Positions 57,751 through 64,000 of a stretch of 64,000 nt of DNA are shown piece after piece. How positions within the stretch are numbered: the stretch's first letter is position 1; every line of letters starts with the position of its first letter. The position numbers and the translations under genes were made by a program. The notes beneath the pieces were generated by a model. That model made no database searches. It was given only the letters and a program-made list of their open reading frames with translations, and was not told where the DNA came from. This stretch comes from Rehmannia glutinosa. Its lineage: Eukaryota > Streptophyta > Magnoliopsida > Lamiales > Orobanchaceae. The DNA lies in the NCBI GenBank assembly GCA_016081115.2, contig CM071935.1, forward strand, positions 24,470,653 through 24,534,652. Reading direction: 5' to 3'.

Positions 57751-57829
57751 CTTCTGCATCTGCCTGTGTGTTTTGGTCTGTAGTATCTCTTGAATCCAGA
57801 TTTTCACAAATTATCTCTTGTTTAATCAT
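57751..57829 (-). pseudogene. FAR1/FRS-type gene, short first coding exon
   Basis: The minus strand reads MIKQEIICENLDSRDTTDQ ... ADAE and then a GAAG|GTATCA donor, which splices in phase to the exon at 57660. It is an acidic N-terminus typical of FRS proteins ahead of the zinc domain. The start is chosen as the only in-frame ATG. An overlapping ATG five bases upstream is in another frame. Confidence 0.5.
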
Positions 57830-57957
57830 ACATGTATTAAATTATAAATATATTTATGCAGGGTTTTTGTAAACTAGTCACAACGGATTTCCCCTTGTTT
57901 TTTGTTGTGCCTGATTACGGATAAAAGAGTAAATATGCAGTGATACATTGATGTATA

Positions 57958-58800
57958 TGTTAGTCCAAGTGGCTACGATTATACCGATTTTTCAATTTCG
58001 CCCTCTTTTTCGAATGTAGAAATGATAACACAAATAAAAGTGCGGGAAAGTAAACAACACTCAATGATTTATAAAGGTTCAACCCACCTAGGGTCTAATC
58101 CTCTACCACCCCAAAATGGATTTCGAAAAAGAAAAAGAATTTTATTAATAAATACCAAACTATTACACATTCACCTTGAAGAGCACCTCACTTCTCTCAC
58201 AACACCGCCTATGAAGATTACCACAATCTTCTTAGACCAATGAAGAGTGTCACACTCTTCAACACCTAAAATTACCCAAGTGTGCTCTTACCACGAGAAC
58301 ACTTAACAAGGATGTCTTGTTTTGGATGATTGAAAAAATTCAAGATTACAACTCTATTGAAGTATACAACTTTGAAGTGCAAGTGTAATCAAAAATGAAG
58401 CCTAGTGCTCAAGATGTGCAAGTGAAAGACTTAGGATAAACACAACAATAATATGAAAGTGAAGAACAAGAAGTTTGTTTGTGTTTGAATGGCTTATGTT
58501 GTTGTATTTTGTTGCTTCAATCCTCCATATATTTATAGGAGAGGTCTTGGATTTGATTTTCAGACATAGGCTCTTCCTTGGAGTTTGAAATTTGTAAAAA
58601 ATTGCAAATCAAATGGAGATTATAGCTGTTAGAAATCAATCCCTTAAAATCATGAAAAGTTGTATGTTGCATAACGGATAGTTTGCTGATAAAACCTTAG
58701 GTCGACCGGTTGACCACAAATACAGAAATTCGAAATATGCTTCAAAAAATGCATGTTGGACCGGTCCAAGGGGGTTGGACTGGTCGACTGGTCAACCCCA
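57958..58800 (-). repeat. Probable solo LTR of another copia-type element
   Basis: On minus it would run TGGGGTTGACC ... GACTAACA. It has a CCTATAAATATATGG TATA box (about 58546-58532) and, near its 3' end, the GGTAGAGGATTAGACCC and GAACCTTTATAAAT landmarks that correspond in position to those of the Sirevirus LTRs here. No clear target duplication was found, so the ends are approximate. Confidence 0.4.
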
Positions 58801-60730
58801 TGTTGTTTCTAGGTTGTTTCCATACCATTTTTAATGTTGTTCTTATGTTTATTTGTCGTTTCCACGTAGTTTATGATGTCTAAATAAAATTTGTACCTAT
58901 TTTTAAGCTCTTTTTGCTCATATGGTATTTTCTATATTATTTCTAGTTTGTTTCTATATTGTTTCTTGGTTGTTTCTATGTATTTTATGTTTTCATGTAT
59001 TGGATCAAATTGAATTTTGTTTTTTTACTCATGTTTTTTCTATATTATTTTTCAAATTTGTTTGGTTTTAATATGTGTTGTTTTATGTGTATATTTCTTG
59101 TTTTTTTTATAAGATTTCAAGTATAAAATGGATTATTTAATGGGGGCAAATTTATTTTTCATTGAAATTTGATTAGAAGAACATGTTTGAAACAACAAAG
59201 AAACAATAAAGAAACAATGAACATGTTTGAAACAACAAAGAAACCAACGTAAAAAAAGTCCGAGAATTTCGGAAGGAGCATATTTTTGTCCTAAAAAAAT
59301 GAGAAAAGCGTATTTGTGTCAAAAATCACCGGAAAGCATATTTTGATGTCTTTTGTCCAGAAAAGTTGGGTTGTTGTGTCCTTATCCATACTTTAAAAGT
59401 GCACACATAGCTCTTATATGGAATTATATATTACACGTCTTTTGTTTCAGTTTTATTTGTTAATTAATTAAAAATATATAAATTCTTTAGTACTTATTTT
59501 GGAAATTGTGTTTAAATTAGAAGAATACAACTTTAAAAATAATTTAAATGTGTTTTAATTAACTAATAAATGAGGGGTTTTTTGAGTAATTTTAAATAGT
59601 AATGATCAACTAGGATAAATTAATGAATAATATAGAAATTACTAACCATATAAAAATCGTGTATAGAATTTTTTTCCGATATTTATATTTATATTTTCTT
59701 AAATTTTTTTATTAATTAATAAATATTGTATATTATATTAACATGTTTTAGTTAAATCAAAAATATGAAAATAGTATAACCAAATATTTATTTTTTATTT
59801 ATTTTTCTAATTTTTTGTTTTCACCTTCTTCTTCATTGCGATGCCGCCGCCGACACTCCGACCACACAACTTCTACCCGTAGGGCACAAACTCACTCTCC
59901 TCCCCGCCGACCACCACCTCCATCCCAAGCCCACCACCCCCACCACTCCACGACACCACCACTGAATTCACGCCCAATCCGCTCATATCCTCACACATAA
60001 ACCCTTCATTTTCTATACAAAACCCAGTCATCTAAAATTGCAACGCAAATATTCAATCAATTCAAACAATGACAAAGCCCTCAACAATAAATAACCTCTT
60101 CTCTTTTCTAATTTCTAACTCCATGTTTTGCACTTTTGGTATGGGTTTCAAGCAAAATCCCTCAACAGACGAATGGATTTTCTGGTACAATCTCTTCTCT
60201 TTGTTGTGAGTTCCAAGCAGAACCCTCAATAGAGTGAAAGTTTTGGTTAAAAATATATTTGGGTCTGGGATGGCTGGGTTGTGGCGGTGTCGGGGTACCG
60301 CCGATCGTGGTGGTGACTGGAGAAATAGGTGATCGGTGCGGTTGAAACAGGAAGATATGGAAAAAAAGTAAGATTCAATTTATTTTCTCAATAGATACAA
60401 AATAAAATTTAATGACGTGGAGGATGATTTAGCATTTTTGTCATGGCAAATGCTCCTAACCCATCTAGGCGACACATCATTAAAAAAATAAATTAAAAAC
60501 CACCAAATAATTTCCACATCAGCCCGGTTGACCAGAAATCAGGCCACATGTGCCTCACGTGATTTATTCTGGGCAAATTCTCAATTTCCGGCAAAATTAG
60601 GACTAAAATCTCGAGTTTTCTTTAGTTACAGGACAAATTTGCAAACCATGATTTTTACAGGATCATTTTGCGACCGACCTAAAGTTACAGGACTTATTTT
60701 TGCAATTTTGCCATTTTTTTCCCTATTACA
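58801..60730. other. Non-coding repeat debris, possibly a non-autonomous element
   Basis: GTTTCTAGGTTGTTTC-like repeats lie at 58803-58990. A 40-bp tandem repeat is at 59179-59244. From 59250 to 59390 and 60560 to 60715 there are phrases such as CATATTTTTGTCC and repeated ACAGGAC, a style seen at ends of some plant DNA transposons. The Pro/His-rich frame at 59815-60000 is GC-rich low complexity and not supported as a gene. Confidence 0.35.
59179..59244 (+). repeat. 40-bp tandem repeat, about 1.7 copies
   Basis: GAACATGTTTGAAACAACAA followed by AGAAAC occurs at 59179 and again at 59219. Confidence 0.8.
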
Positions 60731-61670
60731 AACAATGCCCATGTCATTCAGTTCAAATAATTGTCAACAAATAATTTTGTTATCTTCCATTATTTTGAAG
60801 ATAGATTGTGAAATTAAAATAAACTTCAAACTTGCACATTCATCATACTTGATCAGTTATCTATCTATATCTATATATATCTATCTATCAATATTTATAT
60901 CTATATTTTATTATATTATATTACTATCTTAAAAGTGTGAATGTTTCTTAGAATTTTTGATTTAACAAAAATATCCATTTGACATGGTAAAATTTAGGGG
61001 CAACTAAGTAATTGGATATTTATAAAGGTTCAACCTGACAAGCATTTCCTAAATGCATTACTAAAGGAATTTCCTAATTTTAAAGGGTTTTAAATAAATT
61101 TGGTCCAAACTATAAGGGCCTTGATGCCCAAGCCCAAGCCAACGGCCCAAGACCTGGACCTGGGACGGGCCAAGCTGGCCAGCGGTGCGCGTGTGTGTTT
61201 TAAACCAAACCCACAAGCATGTAGGTCCTCAACCCTTTAAAAACTTTGGTGCCCCATGGGCCAAAACCTATTTGTCCAACTTGGGATTTATAAATAGAGC
61301 AATCTTTGGCTTCCTCCTATGTGGGATGAAGTTTTTCTCCTCCCCCACATTTTCCAATTTCCATATTAATTTCTAGTTTTAAGTGGCTAACTTGTAACAT
61401 TAATTTCTCATTTACCAGGAATTGGTTTTGAGAAATTCCAAATGTCAATCTCATCTACTCACTTAATAGAATTTTAACATATAATTTAATTCAATTTCCC
61501 ACTAATGAAAACTACTTAAATATTTGGTCAAAATGGGGTCAACATCCAATTTCTCAAACCAAAATTCCAACAAAACTTATTTTGTTCATTTCACTCCTCA
61601 GTCACTCTGTCACTTGTAGGGATGGCAAAGGGCTAGGTCAATTGTTTACATTATTGTTTACTTTGAAACT
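60731..61670. other. Intergenic DNA with TCTA microsatellite and GGGCC-rich segment
   Basis: A (CTAT)n-type tract lies at about 60859-60905. At 61110-61180 a GGCCCAAG-rich segment is followed by TTTATAAATAGAGCAATC (about 61288), a TATA-like box that could belong to an old LTR or promoter. A 23-bp match to the FAR1-type exon lies at 61037-61059. No gene was recognised. Confidence 0.4.
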
Positions 61671-61830
61671 TGTTGAGATATATCACTTCTGAGTTGTCTC
61701 ACATTGTTTAATTAAGGGAAGAGAGTCTACTTCTCCTATCACCAATTAGTTTTAGGATGGAACCTCACTTGGTGGGCTTGGAGTCTCTCTCTCATATTGG
61801 GACACTTCATGTGTAGTACACTGCAAGTCT
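61671..61830 (+). repeat. LTR remnant
   Basis: It begins TGTTGAGATATATCAC and contains GTCTCACATTG, CACCAATTAGTTTTAGGATG and GAACCTCACTTGG. This style is shared by many plant LTRs just before the primer site. No internal region, second LTR or target duplication was seen. Confidence 0.35.
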
Positions 61831-62085
61831 CCTGAATTTAACAAAACTTAATGAAGAAATGTCTTTTCAAAGCATTCTTGTCTTCTTTTCTTTTATTCGA
61901 AATGAAAGTTCCACTCTTATTGACGTCGAAGGACAAATATAATTTGAATCTTCTTTGGATCGGGGAAAAATAAGCGTTAATTGGGAGCCAATTTGATTTA
62001 CATGAAATCTTATTACGTTATATCTTAATTAAGTAGAAAAATATCATTTCCTAAAAAATATATATTTAGACAAAGTAACTATTCA

Positions 62086-62135
62086 ACAACAACAACTAAG
62101 CCTTATCTTACTATGTGGGAGTGGGAGACAAGGTA
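62086..62135 (+). repeat. SINE-like or dispersed-repeat fragment
   Basis: CAACAACAACAACTAAGCCT, then TATCTTACTATGTGGGAGTGGG, resembles a phrase found in dispersed plant repeats. This is recognition from memory only. No pol III boxes were found beside it. Confidence 0.25.
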
Positions 62136-62240
62136 AATTTTCAATTTAATAAATTAATTAGATTGTTATGATTTTGAGCTCAACCAATCGAACAGATGTA
62201 TATTAAAATATCTACCTCTCTAATAGGTTATAGAGGTGAT

Positions 62241-62397
62241 CTTGTATGAGACCATCTAATGGATTTAAGTTCATGAGACAGATCCTACAAAACATAAAAA
62301 TCATGGGTTTCTTTTATGGGTTTGGGTTAGGGTTGAAATCCTACATACATGTATGATCCGTCTCATTGACTATGTCCGTGAGACCGTCTCATACAAG
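62241..62397. mobile_element. MITE of about 157 bp
   Basis: The left end CTTGTATGAGACCATCT and the right end AGACCGTCTCATACAAG are inverted repeats, with at least twelve matching bases outermost. The same terminus stands at 9659. It has no coding capacity. Confidence 0.6.
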
Positions 62398-63619
62398 TTT
62401 TTGCCTAATTTATATGAGTAAAAGCTCAATTACATACGATTATTTGAACGACTTGCAAATTCTAGCTAATAATTTTTGGGTCAAATACTAGTCATTCAAT
62501 ATATAGGATTTGGTTCAAATGGGACAACCATCCTTAGGTGAGACAGTGTGGACTCATCATATCTATTAATTATTAAAAATGAATGGTTGTGATTAAATCA
62601 TTATTTTTTTTTGTTTTCCATTTCTTTCGCCTTTTAAGGGTAATATTGTAATTTTCTTAGTCATATTCATCAGTGGTTTTCACCACATCTACCACATCCC
62701 GCTTTCGTAAGGCTGTGGTTTTTCAAAATCTTTTACTTTGAATGTGATTCTTCTTCAGTTATTCTCTCCATCTCAATTGGTCCAGAATTTTGGGCCAATC
62801 TTACAGTACTCTTTGGAAGTTTGTAGTCTCTATTTTTTCAACTTTCGATGGGAAATAGTAAGGGTGTTGGAATTTTGGTTTAGTATTTATAGTTTTTTAC
62901 GTTTTTTGTATGAACTATTTGATGTTTTAGGAGTTTTTCTTTTTTATTTTAAATTATTTTTATTTTTCTGTGGTTATTACAAATTTTGTGTGAGATTTGT
63001 CGTTTTTTTGTTTTTTCACAGTGAGTTATTTCCAATTAGGGTTTCGTCATTACAGTTGCTTGGTTTTTTGGGGCTAGGTTGAAGAAGACGTACTCTTTGT
63101 TATTTGGTATAAATGTTTTATTTTAGATACATACTTAGTTATGGTTTGTTGCTTTGATAGAATATTTTTGATGTATACGTACAATACACAAAGTGTTTTG
63201 GTTCATTAGTTTTCTTTTATAGTAGCGAATTATGTGTGAGATTCTATTTTCTTTTTTGTGTTTTCATTGTGAGTTTGTTGCAATTAGGTTTTGCGTTTTC
63301 AGATGTAGGTGTGTTGCAATTAGGTTTTGCATTTTCAGATGTAGGTGTATTGGTCTGGATGCATATTTAGTTTTGTTTTATTGTTAATATTGTAGATGTG
63401 TTGTGATTTTGTTGCATCCAGGGTTAGTTTCTCAGTGCAGTGTATTGTTCTTAATGTATACTTAGTTTTGTTTTGTTGCTACGATAGAATGTTTTTGATG
63501 TATACTTACTTTACGAACAATGTATTTAAATTATGATGTTTAAAGTATGAGTATCTTGGTTTAGATTTTTGTTTTGACAGGTTTTGCTCTTTGTTTTTGT
63601 TTTAGGTTCTTATGGGTAA
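62398..63619 (+). other. Leader/intron region of the gene at 63620
   Basis: T-rich DNA with AATTAGGGTTTCG and TTAGGTTTTG motifs and a TTTTGTTTTAG acceptor-like site (about 63592-63604) just before the start codon. The Phe-rich frame at 62738-63082 reflects T-runs and is not supported. A 36-bp tandem duplication is at 63277-63348. Confidence 0.4.
63277..63348 (+). repeat. 36-bp tandem duplication
   Basis: GTTGCAATTAGGTTTTGC(G/A)TTTTCAGATGTAGGTGT occurs twice in direct succession with about one difference, so it is likely recent. Confidence 0.85.
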
Positions 63620-64000
63620 ATGGCTAGGAAAAAGACAACAACCTCTGCAGTTGGTGAGCATCTGGCTGAGAAGAAACAAAAGAGTGTCAAAATGAAAGAA
63701 AAAGATGCATTCCGTAGGTTAGGCACATGGTCGATGCCAAGTGCTCTTTTTGAGGTGATGAAGGATTTTATAGTAGCACAGAAAAATGCGGTGGTTGAAA
63801 TGGATTTCGTCAGTTTGCTGGATTTGAAGGGTGGATGAATATCCATTGCGACTCATCATTTGGTTAGTTGACAACTTTAACCTTGTCAGCTATGAACTGG
63901 AATTGCCTATAGGAAGGTCTATTCATGTTGATAAAAAAGATGTTGGAAATGTGTTGGGATTTCTAAATGGCCATATTCCTATTGAGAAGAAGAAATCTGA
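63620..64000 (+). pseudogene. Second ULP1-associated transposon gene, 5' end (runs off window)
   Basis: It starts MARKKTTTSAVGEHLAEKKQ (Lys-rich, likely nuclear), then AFRRLGTWSMPSALFEVMKD, FVSLLDLK, and after a one-base shift (extra G in AAGGGTGG near 63829) DEYPLRLIIWLVDNFNLVSYELELP and VDKKDVGNVLGFLNGHIP. This is the same helical domain as the exon at 11808-12817 (LLKLQVKQLPAQMLLWL), found upstream of C48 proteases in plant ULP1 transposon genes. The protease part lies beyond the window. Confidence 0.55.

Larger units (their letters stand above)
9659..57829. mobile_element. Old Mutator-like locus: ULP1-type gene (+) facing FAR1-type transposase (-), split by nested retroelements
   Basis: With elements A (with B inside) and C removed, about 8.4 kb remain. 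It carries a ULP1/C48-type gene on plus (11164-41648) and a FAR1/MULE-transposase-type gene on minus (57829-42230), tail to tail with about 580 bp between the coding ends. ULP1-like genes captured by Mutator elements are known (Kaonashi-type MULEs). The shared AAAAGTATCAG motif in non-coding parts of both genes supports one unit. I did not find convincing terminal inverted repeats, so the outer edges are approximate and the single-element view is inference. Confidence 0.5.

Noticed and set aside
42230..57829. Treating the FAR1-type gene as a working host transcription factor
   Set aside because: At least four stops or frameshifts, and its setting opposite a ULP1 transposon gene, argue for a dead transposase.
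59815..60000. Pro/His/Arg-rich open frame
   Set aside because: A GC-rich low-complexity tract in debris, with no domain, no leader and no similarity to anything else here.
57880..60730. Right terminal inverted repeat of the ULP1/FAR1 locus
   Set aside because: I compared 9.6-10.1 kb with 57.9-60.7 kb by eye and found no convincing inverted match, so no boundary is claimed.
61185..61376. 63-codon frame near a TATA-like box
   Set aside because: No domain or similarity, and the surrounding sequence looks like LTR or promoter debris.
62738..63082. Phe/Leu-rich 114-codon open frame that looks membrane-like
   Set aside because: It is produced by T-runs in a leader/intron region; no codon bias or homology, and it precedes a supported start at 63620.

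Overview
This window is plant nuclear DNA from a dicot. It is AT-rich, and it has GT-AG introns, an intronless adenylate isopentenyltransferase gene, Ty1/copia elements primed by initiator tRNA-Met, Mutator/FAR1-type and ULP1-type transposon genes, and MITE ends of a GAGACCGTCTC type that I associate from memory with Lamiales. The asterid/Lamiales placement is an inference. No rRNA, tRNA or CRISPR array was recognised.

Layout. Bases 1-3966 are the 3' end of a Sirevirus-like Ty1/copia element (E1). Bases 3967-9650 are AT-rich host DNA with one apparently intact host gene, the cytokinin-biosynthesis IPT gene (7233-8192, minus), plus a LINE RNase H relic and MITE ends. Bases about 9.7-57.8 kb hold an old Mutator-like locus with two convergent genes. 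One is a ULP1-protease-type gene (plus, about 11.16-41.65 kb). The other is a FAR1/MULE-transposase-type gene (minus, 57.83-42.23 kb). Retrotransposons have blown both apart. Element A (13257-39850, plus; imperfect target duplication CAGAA/CAAAA) landed in a ULP1-gene exon. Element B (22831-35715, plus; perfect duplication AAAGA) landed inside A. Element C (43581-56732, minus; perfect duplication GTATT) landed in an intron of the FAR1-type gene. From 57.9 kb to the end lie a probable solo LTR, non-autonomous repeat debris, a MITE, and the 5' end of a second ULP1-associated gene that runs off the window.

The four retroelements belong to one family. They have 1.5-1.6 kb LTRs (TGTTGGG or TGTTAGG ... 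CCTACA), a gag with one zinc knuckle, a pol in the order PR-INT-RT-RNase H, a separate very long 3' ORF (about 1,545 codons in C), a hairpin around an AATAAA signal, and a purine tract AAAAAGGGGGAAA next to the 3' LTR. All coding regions carry stops or frameshifts, so none looks autonomous now.

The points most worth a second look are these. (1) A precise 1,105-bp GT...AG segment between gag and protease is present in A and absent from B and C, as if spliced RNA had been reverse transcribed. (2) The giant 3' ORF has its own promoter-like leader, with TGACGTCA in two copies. (3) An AAAAGTATCAG-type motif is scattered dozens of times through non-coding parts of the ULP1/FAR1 locus. (4) Element B must be younger than A, yet it is broken by many micro-indels, often at CTG/CAG. 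That may be a consensus error or an unusual mutation process.
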